Of a DNA stretch of 64,000 nt, positions 1 to 11,477 are shown piece after piece. Under the pieces are notes generated by a model, which made no database searches, was not told where the DNA came from, and worked only from the letters and a program-made list of their open reading frames with translations. Both the position numbers and the translations under genes were made by a program. Position 1 is the first letter of the stretch; each line of letters begins with the position of its first letter. The DNA is from Heliocidaris erythrogramma (lineage: Eukaryota; Echinodermata; Echinoidea; Camarodonta; Echinometridae), in NCBI GenBank assembly GCA_025617745.1, contig CM046870.1:23417501-23481500 (forward strand), written 5' to 3'.

Positions 1-679
1 TCTATTTATGCGGCATAGTTAGGATTATTCCCTGTATGATAATTATTTTAACCCGACTGGAAGAAAACTTAACGTTTTGATCCACTATTCTTCAAATTTG
101 GTTGTTTGTTGCCTTTAATCATTATCATTATATTCAATTAGCGATTGCACCTGACCTATATACTTACACATAATATGCCAGTATAAAGAGTTATTTTTAT
201 TCTTCAGATGCGGTGTGCTACATAGCAGTGGCTTTAACATTTTTGTTGTTGCTCACTTGTTATCTTTCTTTTCTTGAATTTGGTTTTCTTAAGAAGTAGC
301 TGCTGCACGGGTTTTGTAAAGTTCTGTTGGAATTGTAAAGTGTTTGAAAACTATCTGCGTCATAGATCATTTCAGATATGCGGCAAACAAAATGCTGTAT
401 AGTTGTGTAAGCAAGGTCATTACTTACAGCAGCTATGCTGAATACATTTACCTCTACAATTTAAGATTTTAATCTGTTTTAAGAAATGTTAAAACTATTG
501 CAAGGTTATAAAACATGCTCAATGATTTCAGTCTGCCCTGCTGCATAAATTGTTTAAGATATTTTGCATTATAGTTTGGTTTTACTTTTGTTTCCTTTTA
601 TGATAATCATATCAGCCTGATGATAAGACTCCTTCTTTAACTTGTTACGATCCATCTTTCTTCGGCTTTGGTTGTTTAT
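1..679. other. AT-rich non-coding DNA
   Basis: No open frame of useful length, RNA gene or clear repeat end was seen in this AT-rich sequence. Confidence 0.5.
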
Positions 680-905
680 GGTATCTTTTCATTTATTTAT
701 TATTATTACTAGTATTATTTGTATTATTATTATTGTTATTAATATAATTATCATTTATTATCATTATTATCAGTAGTAGTATTATCTGTTTTATCATTTT
801 TATTATTATTATTACTAATATTATCAGTATTATAATTTTTATTATTGATAATATTATTGTTGTTGTTATTATTGTTATTATTATTATTACAATTGTTATT
901 ATGAA
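680..905. repeat. (ATT)n/(ATC)n low-complexity tract
   Basis: Imperfect runs of attatt, atcatt and gttatt fill this stretch. It is a decayed trinucleotide microsatellite with no coding content. Confidence 0.85.
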
Positions 906-1202
906 GTGGACTACCCAGAATTACGATGACGATGTCATTTTGGATGGAGTTATGCGACCAGACTTAGATATTGCACCGGTTACTCTACTATTGCTTCTTT
1001 TATTTCCCTTGTCATGATCGTATAATTGGCCTATAGCCTATACGTATCAATAATATGCTTGTTATAATATGTTGTGCTACTTGCCAGGCTATTTATTAAA
1101 CATAGCAGTGACTCCTTTATGAACTCTCTGTAATATCATGTTGTTGTTTTTATTGCTGTTGTTGTTTTGGGGACCGGAGGGGAGGGCTTGTAGAGTCATT
1201 TA

Positions 1203-1354
1203 CAGAGCCATATTACAGACTTCGGACAACTCGGTTTATTTGGGCACAACATGGTGTATATTCCTTTGTTTAGTGCTTGCCTAACAAAGCAACAAGCGCC
1301 ATATTGCTTCCTACATGGAGCCGAGTTGGCCAAACTCTGTAATAGATGGCTCTG
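1203..1354. mobile_element. short inverted-repeat element (MITE-like)
   Basis: Cagagccatattacagac at the left end is mirrored by the complement of ctctgtaatagatggctctg at the right end. The arms are about 37 bases with a few mismatches around a 75-base centre. The flanks show no clear target duplication. The rest of 906-2215 is non-coding with nothing else recognised. Confidence 0.5.
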
Positions 1355-2215
1355 AGGGCTAGGGATGCAGGACGCCCCCACCTTATTTTTAGTATACACT
1401 TTTCATAGTATACTTTTTTAATCACAATTTATGTTGAATGTTGACGAAGTAATTACATCTTACAATTTTGTCTTAAAGATAATAAAGTGTCAATGTTTGG
1501 CTCGCTGGAATCCAGCAGCGTGGTGCCCGAACATCCTTTTATTTTTGGAAGCGAGATGGTCGGCTATCCTTATCTGTGGGTGGAAAGGTACTCAAAATGT
1601 TATCGTTGTTTGGATCATCTGGTAACAAAATCATTATTCTATAGACAATATCTCCTTTTTTCACTTGCTCACTAGCGCGTAAGATTTAGAAACGGAATAG
1701 TTTGGGACAGGGAACGCCCTTCATTAGGGCGAGTGAAGTGCCCAAATATTCCATATTCGGCAGCAGGGTTAAGTAATATTATTCATGGCTCATTATTACA
1801 TGTTCTACACTTGTCTTTTGATGGCGAAATTGCATTTCCATTACAATAAAAAAAAAGGGTTTTATGTTTGTTTATAACTCCCTTCGCTCGCTTGCAAATT
1901 GTAGAAACGGGGAGTATGATATTCTGCCAAGAGGCATCAGCTCCCCCTTTCAAAAACATTACGTGGCCATTTTCTGCTTGTAAAGATCTACTTGGAACTT
2001 TGGTGTGTCTCATTTTCCAAAGCGGTATATACATTATATAAATAACTTCAAGCCAATTTCGTTGTAGGAAATTTAATCCGGAATCCGATCATTCACTTTC
2101 TTCAATATATCAGTATGTATTTTAATCACCGAAGTAATATAATTTTATGAGAAATGAAACATGTATTCCTGAGGCGCTCGTTCTCTACGCTCGCTCACAA
2201 ATATTGGTTATTATA

Positions 2216-2286
2216 ATAGGAACAATGATAATAGTGATAATAATATTAATAATAATAACAATAATGATGATAATTATAATAATAAT

Positions 2287-2321
<35 letters not shown>

Positions 2322-2345
2322 TAATATTGATAGGAATTACGATAA
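2216..2345. repeat. (AAT)n microsatellite
   Basis: A run of aataataat units with scattered substitutions. The apparent poly-isoleucine reading frame across it is an artefact of the repeat. Confidence 0.9.
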
Positions 2346-2494
2346 TATAATGGCTATTTCTCTGGATTTTATTATAATTGTATCATCATTGTTATGATTA
2401 TTGAGTACGAAATTAATATCTTTACACTTGGCCGTCTTTCCCCTCCTCCCTATCCGAAATACGGATTGACGCCGTATTCTCTGAATTTACAACC

Positions 2495-2900
2495 TTTTTT
2501 CATTTTCGGAAATACGAACCCTTTTTCATTTTCGGAAATACGAACCCTTTTTCATTTTCGGAAATACGAACCCTATTTCATTTTCGGAAATACGAACCCT
2601 ATTTCATTTTCGGAAATACGAACCCTATTTCATTTTCGGAAATACGAACCCTTTTTCATTTTCGGAAATACGAACCCTATTTCATTTTCGGAAAATACGA
2701 ACCCTTTTTCATTTTCGGAAATACGAACCTTCGGAATTATGAACCCTATTTCATTTTCGGAAAAAAGAACCTTCGGAAAAACGAACCTTCGGAAAAACGA
2801 ACCTTCGGAGTAACGAACCTTCGGAATAACGAACCTTCGGAATTATGAACCTTCGGAAAAACGAACCTTCGGAAATACGAACCTTCGGAAAAACGACATG
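2495..2900. repeat. tandem array, 26-bp units decaying to 16-17-bp units
   Basis: The first part repeats a 26-bp unit containing ttcggaaatacgaaccc and tttttcatt about nine times. From about 2745 the unit shortens to roughly 16 bp (ccttcggaaaaacgaa). Units differ by only one or two bases, so amplification is recent. A 26-bp period is not a multiple of three, so the long open frame across it reads different peptides in successive units and is not a gene. The short unit reappears in reverse orientation at 16660-16745. Confidence 0.9.
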
Positions 2901-2919
2901 TAACCGTAATTTTGTGTCC

Positions 2920-3632
2920 AAACCTGATTGGTTAAAATTTTTACATCGTAGGTTAGTTCGAAACAAAGTTCATCCGTTGATTTTCGGCACGTAAGCCCTA
3001 TCCTCTTTAACAACAGAGGTATTTTGACGTTAGAATAAGCCTTATTCAATATATATTTGAGGTGTTTTGATTTGTTCTTGTTGTTGGTTTGTTCTTTTAT
3101 CATCAACATCAAAAGAAAAATGTCAACATAACGTAATCTAACCCCGGTGTATACTTTCCCTAATTGAAAAAAAAATATATTCGATGAGTAGACTGTTTTA
3201 AAGCTTGAGAGTAGTGGCCTATGAGACAAATATTATGACAGAAAGTTGCACATAAAAATTATCCATCCACAGTTGGATAATACAAACCCAGAGCTACATT
3301 ATAATTACTTTAACCCCCCCCCCCCTTCCCTCGTTATCGCAGCCTTTCTCTTCTTTTTATATTAGCATAGCTGGTTGAGAGAGATAGGTCACCCGAACAT
3401 ATTTTGTCGGTGCCAGGTAAAAATCTCCGAGGCACAAAATATCAGAAATAAAACTGTCAGAAATAAAAATATCAGAGGCATAATACGAGAGGCAATAACT
3501 TCAGATATATAAAGTGTATAAGAAACAAAGCTCCAGAGTCAACCTTTCTTTCTCGTTGCCACCCCCCCCCCCCCCCCCCACCATCTCTCTTTCTCTGTCT
3601 CTCTCTTTCTTCCTTTGATCTCTGCCAACCAC
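2920..3632. repeat. arm A of a 0.7-kb inverted duplication
   Basis: This segment matches the reverse complement of 17689-18405 almost throughout. Shared landmarks include ttttcggcacgtaagccc, the variable homopyrimidine tract near 3560, and tgccaaccacac at the end. The copies differ by many substitutions and indels, so the event is old. Neither copy has a convincing protein-coding frame. It may be an uncatalogued interspersed repeat. Confidence 0.75.
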
Positions 3633-3652
3633 ACTGGGACTGCTGCAATGAA

Positions 3653-3888
3653 CACTATGAACACGATGACAAAGAGAGCGGACAATTTATGCAGCTCCTC
3701 ATTGTACCCTCCACAATAGCTCTAGTCGACAAAAGGACATCCCTTCACTGCTATTATGTGACACCTGTTCTACATATTTTTACAGGATAGCAATGAATGG
3801 ATGTTCTTTTGTTAACCAGTGCAATTGTGAAGGGTACAATGAGGAGCTGCATAAATTGTCCGCTTCTTTGTTCGTTATGTTCATAGTG
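3653..3888. mobile_element. fold-back element with 60-70 bp terminal inverted repeats
   Basis: The left end, cactatgaacacgatgac, and about 65 following bases including gcagctcctcattgtaccc reappear as the reverse complement at the right end (gggtacaatgaggagctgc to catagtg). Flanks carry a possible 3-bp duplication, GAA. It has no coding capacity and sits between the inverted duplication and the duplicated end of the MFSD6-like gene. Confidence 0.7.
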
Positions 3889-3915
3889 GAACTGTTATTT
3901 TAAAGTAGCTCTTGC

Positions 3916-3970
3916 CATCAGCCTTATCCTGGACAAACGGTAAAACTCTATTGAATATGACGAGTTGTGA
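3916..3970 (+). pseudogene. duplicated, truncated last exon of the MFSD6-like gene
   Basis: The sequence repeats the last 55 coding bases of the MFSD6-like gene (22476-22530) and reads ISLILDKR, then a stop at 3941-3943, then NSIEYDEL and the original stop. The functional copy has GAA at the premature stop position. Everything upstream of this piece of the exon is missing, so the fragment cannot encode a transporter. It is the coding tip of a larger duplication that runs through the 3' flank. Confidence 0.85.
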
Positions 3971-5268
3971 ACACTTCTACTGACATCCAGCGATATTATC
4001 TGAGTCTTGTTTCGTAAAATTTTTATCAATTACCTGGTGTTGAAATGTGTTGACTTAGCTGTGTAGAAAGAAGGACTTTAGCAAACTCCAAAGAATCCTC
4101 AACCCAGCAGGGAAAGTCACCTACGAAGTTCAGAGTCTGAAAGAAGCATGTGAATCTAAATGCATTCTAGAAGTAAAAAAAAAATTATTCCAAATGAAAC
4201 TCAGCCATTGTTTCAATATCATTATTTTTTCATGCATTCGGGTAAACGACACATGCAGATGAATTACAGTACTCAACGTTTTCTAAATTCGTTTGTTCTC
4301 TTTTCTATCCGTATATACAATCACACTGTTACGTAATTTTATGTTTTTCCGTATTTGCCACGGGTTACGTCGCACATTCAACTTGTCTCTCTATGGTCGC
4401 CAATATATTGAATACTGTTTATATATGTACATGTATGTGATTTCATATGATATGTGTCACAAGGTAAAATGTGCGCAAAGCAGATTTCCAGTAGACTATA
4501 AAATTGGAATTGAATTGAAAGTGAAATTCAAGCAACACCGATAAGTGTAAGCCATAATGAAATTATTGCATTTTATTTACGACATTTTCTTACGATATTG
4601 TACTTGTTATTAACAAGTTAAATGAAGCAGGGCCCAATAACCTAAATTAGCATTCTTGCTATATATACAAAAGACGGAAAATGTTTAATAGGCGAGGATC
4701 ATTTTATTGACACCAATGCACCTACCTAAATATAGCATATAACTTATAAGACCTAAAGACGTGGGAGGAGATTCACTATTAAAATAATTAAATCGAATTA
4801 AAATCAGCATAATCATTCATACCGGTATTTAAATCGTATAAATGATATTTTCAATGCATTATGATTTTCCACAACTTTATCTCCATTCTAGCACCATTAT
4901 TTGTAGCTCTACCTAGCAAAAGTATTCATGCAAGAGTGTTAGATTTAGTTGTTTGGGGATTGTTGTTTTTGTTTTCTGTTTTATAAAATACAGTATTTTG
5001 TCATCTCGTATCATAAGAATTTAAACCTCAAAACTATATTCCAATAATTGTAATTTAGGGTGGTGCTAGTTGCTCTTATTACCATGGTATTAACAGTGGA
5101 ATTTACTTTCAGCTTTCTGCACAATCAAAGAAACGTTAATCTATATACATGTAATACATATATATATATTAAAAAATGTTAATAATCACCATTTGATATT
5201 GTATAAAGTTACGTCCTTAAAGTGCGGGGTCGCATGGCGACCAAACAAACTTTTGTAAAAACATCAAT
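3916..5268 (+). repeat. segmental duplication copy A (MFSD6-like 3' end and flank)
   Basis: This matches 22476-23460 in the same orientation across the last exon, 3' UTR and flanking DNA, for example ggtggtgctagttg and aaagtgcggggtcgcatgg. Copy A has about 540 extra bases (roughly 4390-4930) that are absent from copy B. Copy B has an extra 183-bp MITE, and copy A keeps the unoccupied target at 4241-4248. Confidence 0.85.
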
Positions 5269-5373
5269 AATTTGGATTGAATATTGAATTTCGATTGAAT
5301 ATTAATGAGTCAGAAAGAAGAGGATCTTGGGTATTTGATTCCAGTTCATTGTGACTTGGCCGTGAACCAGAAT

Positions 5374-5495
5374 AGCCTGGTGGTTAAGTCGCTACCCGGC
5401 AAGCAGTAGATGACAGGTTCGAATCCCGCTGGTTCCAATTTTTCTGACTTGTGATTTTCATTACAGATCGAGCATACGATCTTTAACACTTGATT
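5374..5495 (+). mobile_element. tRNA-derived SINE
   Basis: A pol III A-box-like motif (tagcctggtggttaagtcg) and B box (ggttcgaatccc) lie 44 bases apart. GAACCAG and CTGGTTC could pair as an acceptor stem, but the T stem does not pair and no clean anticodon arm forms, so this is not a working tRNA gene. A short unrelated body ends in a gatttgatttg tail. A second copy of body and head lies at 18905-19005 in reverse. Confidence 0.75.
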
Positions 5496-8170
5496 TGATT
5501 TGAATTTATTCTCATATTTCACAAAATAAGTAAAATATCAACACAATATAAGACAATACATTTGATTATAACAATACAGTGTGGCAAAGTAATTTCAGTA
5601 TAGCAAAAAATGGCAGTAGATTGTAACAATGACAATAAATGAGTTCGAAATATGAAGGAACCTGCATAAAAAGCAGAGCTTGTAAAGTCTGCAGGTTCCT
5701 TTAAAATATTATGAAATCAGCAATCAAGGAGACGGAACACAAAAAATCAGACTACATTGGAAGAGCCAAAGGTAAGTGAAAAGAAATTGTGGGGTAAAGA
5801 ATGAGAAGAAAAATGGAGAAGCTATAAGAATAAGAGAGAAAGAGAGGGGGTAAGAAAAGAGAGAGAAAATTCAATACTAACGCAGTAACGTACTTTTAAA
5901 AAAAGATACAAGGGTAGAAAACAAGGCAAATAAATAATTCATATTTGTTAAGTCCATAACTGGACAAAAGAGAGCATTTTAATTTACATTTAAACGTATT
6001 TAAGGATAAACAGTTGATTATTTCGTTAGGAAGATGATTCCAAAACCTGGGTCCTTCGAATACAATTGTTCTTTGAGCAAATAATGTACGAGTACGTGGA
6101 AGGTGGAATGAGTCCCTTTGGTGGGTAGGATAAGAATGGATGAGGTTGTTTCTTTCAAATAAAGATGAAAAATTTCCGGTAGATCGTCTTTTGAGAGTTG
6201 AAACATAAATATACCCAAGTGAAATTCGTATAGATCATGGATTTTTAGGATTTTATTTTTTAGAAATAATGGATTTGTGTGAGCATAAAAGTCAGATTGG
6301 TTAATCAACCTAATAGCCCGCTTTTGCAATTTAAATAACTTGTCTAATAGGGTCTTGTTTGTATTGCCCCAAGCCAATATACCATAATTTAATCGTGATG
6401 AAATGAGAGTCATATATAAGTTTAACAGAATATAATCAGGAAAAAAAGAATTTTAGTTTTTTTTTAGAATACCAATATTTCTAGAAATCAATTTATATAA
6501 GTAATTGATGTGACACTTCCAAGACAAATCATGATCGATATAGAGTCCAAGAAATTCGGTAGAGTCAACCTGTAATAAATTGACATTATCCATAACTACT
6601 TGACCAGGTAAACTTTTAAGAGAATTGCTAAATATCATAAAATTGGTTTTCTTAACATTAAGTGATAACTTGTTAGCTCTTATCCAAGACTGAACTGAAC
6701 GAAGTTCTTTATTCAAAAGATTAAGTAGTGTATGTGGGCCACGGTGAGATAGAAAAAGATTAGAATCATCAGCAAACAAAATAAATGACAAAATATTGGA
6801 AGAATTTTTCAAATCATTACTATAAAGAATAAAAAGTAAGGGGCCAAGGAGTGATCCTTGGGGTACTCCGCAAGATATTGACTTCACTCTGGAATTTTTA
6901 ACTGCTAAAGAAACAAATTGTTTACCAGAAGTGAGGTAGCTCCTGAACCAATCCAAGGCCCTCCCACGAATACCATAATGTAATAATTTGTATAACAAAA
7001 TATCATGGTTGATCGTGTCGAAGGCCTTGGAAAGGTCCAGGAATATACCAACAGTGTGTAAGGACTTATCAACAGCACATGCAACAGCACATCAATAAAA
7101 GAAAGTAAAGCATGAACAGTTGAATGTTTTTTCCTAAAACCAAACTGAGAATCACATATTATTTTACAGTCTGTTAAAAATTTAATTAAGCGCGAGTACA
7201 TTAATTTTTCAAGTAACTTTGAAATGGATGTGAGAAGTGAGATTTGACGATAATTGCAAATAATCTCGTTTATCATCTTTTTTTAAAACGGGTATAACTT
7301 TTGCTTACAAGGAACAACGCCATTTAGTAAAGATAGATTAAAAATATATGTCAATGGTGAGAGTATTACATTAATTACGTTTTTCAAAAGGAAATTTGTA
7401 AGTTCATCACTTCCAGGACTCTTGTTACATTTTAAATTATTAACAGTGTCTTTAACTTCGTATTCAAGTATCGGGGTAAGGAAAATAGATTGCGGATTAG
7501 GATTCTTTAAAAAAGATTTAAATCCTCTATCAGGTTCAGGGATATTCTTTGAAAGGTTGGAACCAATTTGAACAAAGTAATTGTTAAACAACTCAGCCAT
7601 AACAGGATCTTCGATTATTTCCCCATTGTGTGAGATTTCCTTTGTTGGTTCGGAATTCCTGTTTGAATGTAGGACCTTATTTATCACCTTCCACGTACTC
7701 GAAATATCATTCTTGTACTTTAATGTTAAATTGATCAGAAAAATACATTTTTTTGGCAAGACGTAGGGAAGTTGTCAGAACATTACGATATATTTTCTTT
7801 TAAGTTTGTCAATTCCAGTGTGTTTCTTATATTTACAAAACAGATTATTTTTACGGTTGATAGATTTAAGGAGAGATTTAGAGATCCAAGGAAGTCTAGG
7901 TGTCTTTTTATATGTAGAGCGGGAAAACTTCTTAAGAGGGATTGTAGCGTTATAAGTCGACATAAAAAGGTCCAAGAATTTGTCAAAACAAGTATCCGAG
8001 TCTTGAATGTTATAAATAACATTCCAGTCGATCTGTGCTAATCTCTCTCTAAGTCTATTTAAATTTTCTTCAGAAAAATCTCAAACACTAATTGATGCAG
8101 GTTTATTGTTACCTCTGCCGAGAAACACTTCAACAAAAATAGGGAAATGGTCTGACATATCAGACATCAA
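5492..8170 (-). pseudogene. decayed non-LTR retrotransposon (Jockey/CR1-type), endonuclease C-terminus plus reverse transcriptase
   Basis: On the minus strand the order is: the end of an endonuclease domain (SDHFPIFVEV near 8120-8160), a linker, then reverse transcriptase blocks in several frames. Recognisable blocks are CNKSPGSDELTNFLLKN (about 7400), YRQISLLTSISKLLEKLMYS (about 7230), SQFGFRKKHSTVHAL, GVPQGSLLGPLLFILYSNDL (about 6850) and the catalytic FADD (about 6770). A C-terminal ALDWFRSYL...LNYGILAWGN stretch follows. Known biology: these enzymes copy their own RNA into a nicked target. At least three frame breaks and stops separate the blocks, and the 5' half is missing, so this copy is dead. 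The 3' end meets the SINE at 5374-5495 tail to tail and carries an aaatcaaatcaa tail. Confidence 0.9.
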
Positions 8171-8498
8171 AATTTATTTGAGTTGATGAATAAAAGAATG
8201 AAATTGGTCCACATTCTTACAGAGACTTCTAACATTATGGTGCATGAGAAAGAGTTTGTCTTTTGAATACAGGGGCGTTGCCGGAAACTTCCTTAGAATC
8301 TTTACAGGTGGACACGGGTGAATTACCACTCGACCTAAGAAGATCCATGCTTAGTAAGGTATACAAAGCAAAAATAAGGCAAAACCCCACACAAAACCCC
8401 ACACATCCACTCCAATCCTCCTTGAAGAACTGCTGGCAATTTGAGTATGAAAATAATAAGAAAGTGCGTAAACCCTTTGGTTTGAGAGTTATGGAAGA

Positions 8499-8796
8499 TG
8501 AAATATATAATAATAATATGTTCCATTTATATAGCGCAGCTACTATATGAATATACTCTACTGCGCTTAATACAAAGTATCACATTATTACCCCGCTTTA
8601 GCCAAGCTGCCATGATAGGCGCTAAAGCATTCAAGGAATTTCTTCCTACCGGGTACCCATTTACTTCACCTGGGTGGAGAGTGGCAAATGTAGATTAATG
8701 TCTTGCCAAAGGACATTAGCGCCGTGGCGGGATTCGAACCGCGAACCATGTGAGCCACAGTCCGGTGACGTATCCACTAGACCACGACACCTCTAC
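8499..8796 (-). mobile_element. tRNA-derived SINE with ATT tail
   Basis: Read on the minus strand it starts with a tRNA-like head: A-box-like tggtctagtggatacg and B box ggttcgaatccc. A body follows containing gggtacccggtaggaag and gctttagcgcctatcatgg, then gcgctatataaatg and an attattatt tail. Head, body and simple tail give a full-length SINE. Related pieces lie at 22120-22240 (head) and 36100-36192 (tail). The interval 8171-8498 before it shows nothing recognisable. Confidence 0.85.
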
Positions 8797-8960
8797 GACA
8801 TTCAAAAGAGTATTGGTAATAAAGAACATACCCTGGCAAACGAATCACTCATGTCTTTTACCCCATGCCGCCTTGGCATCTCTCTCCACCAGAAGCGTCA
8901 TTGGCGCTACATGAGCTTGTGTCAAAAAGTGATAACATGTTTTATCAATACAATACAACT

Positions 8961-9213
8961 CTGGGGCCGTATTCTGAAAACGGTGTTATCTTTTTTGATA
9001 GTAAAACGATGTTAATTGTCATAACAAATTAAAATCAGGACAAGTCATTGGTTAATGATTGCGCAAAGATGGCTGTGCCCGCGTAAAGTTAACAGAGACA
9101 TCTGCGCAAGCACCAATGATTAGTGTTTATTGCGCGCAGTTTCAATTTGTTATGACAATTGACACAGTTTTCCTTAACACAAAAGATAACACAGTTTTCA
9201 GAATACCGCCCAG
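8961..9213. mobile_element. palindromic MITE next to an RNase H LINE fragment
   Basis: The ends read ctggggccgtattctgaaaa and the complement of ttttcagaataccgcccag. Inverted similarity continues for more than 100 bases inward (tgttatctttt, aattgtcataacaaatt). A second family member lies at 54405-55070. The element sits directly upstream of the RNase H frame starting near 9223. Confidence 0.8.
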
Positions 9214-9222
9214 GAGTATATT

Positions 9223-10111
9223 AATAAAATGTGGAGAAATAATCTCCATATTTATACTGATGGTTCTAGAGACCCTGCAAACGGCAGCGCCTCTGCTTGC
9301 TATTATGTGCCTGCAATGCGGGTAGTTGAATGTAAAAGAATGCAAAACTTCACATCATCTTACAGATCAGAATTGGCCGCAATTGTCTCGGCACTAAAAT
9401 TTGAATGTTTATAATAAAGTGGTAATTTTGACAGATTCTCTGAGTGCTATTCAAGCAATCAAGAAAAACAATAACGACAATTTCGTAAAAGAAATTATAA
9501 TCACCGATACATGTCTTAAATACAAAGGCACAATAATCTGCTTAGAATGGATCCCATCTCATTGTGGGGTCCAAGGGAACGAAACGGCTGATTTCTATGC
9601 GAAAACAGCCCTAAAACAAAGAATAGAGATTAATAATGGATTGAATATCCAAGAAACCAAACATATTTTAAGAATTCTCATACAAAATGAATGGCAGAAG
9701 AGATGGGACAAGTCTAACTCAAAATTAAGAAAATACCAAAAAGTGGTCTCAGAAAAACCATCATTTCAGTATCTCTGCACCGACAAAAGTGGTGAAAAAA
9801 GGAGTCACAGATTACGCTTGGCAGGTTTGGGTTTGAATGACTTCCTGTTTAAGACAGGAAGACACACAACTGGAAAGTGTGATTTTTGTAACGAGAGAGA
9901 AACGGTATACCATTTTTTATATATTTGCCCTAGGTTTATCATTCAATGCGCCCTGTTACTTGCGGAATTAAATGTGAGCAATGTCTCTGAGGCGGAACGC
10001 AAAGTGGAGAATCTCAGTGTCAAGACACAAGGTGCACTCGTCAGATATTTCAAAAGGACTCGTCGATTTTTAATTGGTTGCCAAGAGGGCAACTGTGATA
10101 GTAAGGTGTAA
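9223..10111 (+). pseudogene. RNase H and zinc-knuckle 3' end of a non-LTR retrotransposon
   Basis: Two overlapping frames together encode an RNase H domain. The first (to about 9411) reads IYTDGSRDPANGSASACYY then SYRSELAAIVSALKF. The second (from about 9404) reads VVILTDSLSAIQAI, LEWIPSHCGVQGNETADFYA and a long C-terminal tail with CDFCNERETVYHFLYICPRF, a CCHC-type finger typical of I/R1-like elements. All four expected acidic residues are present (YTDG, SELAAI, TDS, TAD). One frameshift between ALKF and NVYNK breaks the frame. The reverse transcriptase that should precede it is absent. The frame ends at 10111 and is followed by aaataaagag. It belongs to a different LINE group from 5492-8170, which shows no RNase H. 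Confidence 0.9.
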
Positions 10112-10198
10112 CCAAATAAAGAGAACGGAATCGACGTAAATCGGATATGATTTATGTTGTGACCATTGAATGTTAATGTGGACACTCATACTGTATAA

Positions 10199-10337
10199 GG
10201 TGTCAAGAGGCCCTCGGCGCAAGCGCCTCGGTTTTTCTAGCCTCTTGTCGAGGCCCTGGCGCTGGCGCTGGCGCTGTTGAAATCCTTGGCGATATGGAGA
10301 AAAACCGAGGCGCTTGCGCCGAGGGCCTCTTGACACC
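10199..10337. mobile_element. 139-bp MITE with 40-bp perfect inverted ends
   Basis: The first 40 bases (starting ggtgtcaagaggccctcggc) are an exact inverted copy of the last 40. The centre holds a ctggcg triplet run and gttgaaatccttggcgatat. It is much more GC-rich than its surroundings. The same end and central motif occur at 11175-11477, and both copies share an aattcag(g/a)tc motif just outside the perfect arm. Confidence 0.85.
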
Positions 10338-10835
10338 CGACCTGAATTATATATTCATGAGGCACGATTTCCTACTGAATTATGCATGAAAACGTGAATA
10401 GTTAGATAACCGCGGCGATCGCCCAGCAAATTGGCCAATGAAATCTCAAGGATTTCTTACTTCAGTTCTGGACTAGTCTATTATTATTATTATTTTTTTT
10501 TTTTGGGGGGGGGGGGGATTACGTAAATCTTTTGCTCAAAATACATTCACAGGCAAGCACATTATGAAGAATTCGATCTCTATCTTACAAACCATGGTAA
10601 TTTGAAATAAGACAAATGTACATATTTCTCAAGAGATCATCATATATTTACAAATAATGAAGAATGGGCAATAAAAGTCACCGTTCAACAATAGATGCAT
10701 CTCCATCAATTCTGATGTAACCAAGGAGTTACCAGCAACTTCACTGCCCGGCAAGGCCCCGGGGGATCCGCCTGGCCCAGCTCGCGAAGCTAAGCAGCGC
10801 AGCATGCAGTCTCCATCCCTGGCCCACGGAGGTAA
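10338..10835. other. non-coding, with a T/G homopolymer
   Basis: The stretch contains a T run followed by a G run near 10490-10517. From about 10680 to 10835 it is probably a continuation of the decayed helicase sequence on the minus strand, because the conserved downstream sequence can be followed there only across stops. Confidence 0.4.
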
Positions 10836-11063
10836 TCAGCACAGAGCGATAGCGCGTGAAAAATAACACTTTCCATAGCCAGTAGGCAGATTCACAAAAA
10901 CATCTTGTCCTTTAAGTGCAGATTTGATTGCATCAACTTGCAAATCTTTGAATCTGTCAATCTTCAACATTCTAGTGGCATATTCTAAGCTCTTACAAAT
11001 ATCGTCATCACTCGTCGTGGAAGAAACGTTGAACGCCATTGAAATAGCTTGCAGTCGAGTCAT
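10836..11063 (-). pseudogene. RecQ-like helicase N-terminal fragment
   Basis: A 75-residue minus-strand frame reads SSTTSDDDICKSLEYA, then FKDLQVDAIKSALKGQDVFV and NLPTGYGK. This is the Q-motif-like start and Walker A (motif I) of a RecQ-family ATP-dependent helicase. The Ser/Thr that should follow GK is lost by a small deletion. In the neighbouring frame sequence continues as SVIFHALSLCADYLRGPGME, matching the expected downstream strand. No other helicase motif is present. Many invertebrates carry numerous transposon-linked RecQ-like genes. Here the fragment lies between two outward-facing copies of the 10199-type end, suggesting it belonged to a mobile unit. Confidence 0.75.
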
Positions 11064-11174
11064 GAATATTTAACATTACGTCATGGTAGCTCGCGCTTAT
11101 TGGATGATTTTCACCGACCAAAATTTGGTCGGAATATTCGTCAAAACAATGAAATACAAAAGAAATTCAGATCA

Positions 11175-11477
11175 GGTGTCAAGAGGCCCTCGGCGCAAGC
11201 GCCTCGGTGTTTCTGGCTCGCTTCGCTTGCCAGAAATTTTGCCTCCATATCGCCAAGGATTTCAACAGCGCCAGGGCCTCGACAAGAGGCTACGGTTTTT
11301 CTGGATCGCTTCGCTCGCCAGAAATTTTGCCTCCATATCGCCAAGGATTTCAACAGCGCCAGGGCCTCGACAAGAGGCTACGGTTTTTCTGGATCGCTTC
11401 GCTCGCCAGAAATTTTGCCTCCATATCGCCAAGGATTTCAACAGCGCCAGGGCCTCGACAAGAGGCTAGTTCTACGA
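11175..11477. repeat. three 88-bp tandem units attached to a MITE end
   Basis: It begins with the same ggtgtcaagaggccctcggc end as 10199. Three units of 88 bp then start at about 11215, 11303 and 11391, each containing cttcgct(c/t)gccagaaattt and gccaaggatttcaacagcg. Units 2 and 3 are almost identical. Several overlapping open frames arise from the repeat and are not genes. Confidence 0.85.

Noticed and set aside
2147..2350. Poly-isoleucine open frame
   Set aside because: It is the translation of an (AAT)n microsatellite.
2394..2813. 139-codon frame with repeated FSFSE and RTLFHF
   Set aside because: Produced by a 26-bp tandem repeat whose period shifts frame every unit; no start context or splice support.
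2495..2900. Repeat array resembling a CRISPR
   Set aside because: Units are head to tail without unique spacers, and the genome is eukaryotic. The same applies to 25471-25546.
5374..5445. Possible tRNA gene
   Set aside because: A and B boxes and a 7-bp terminal pairing exist, but the T stem does not pair, no clean anticodon arm forms and a SINE body follows.
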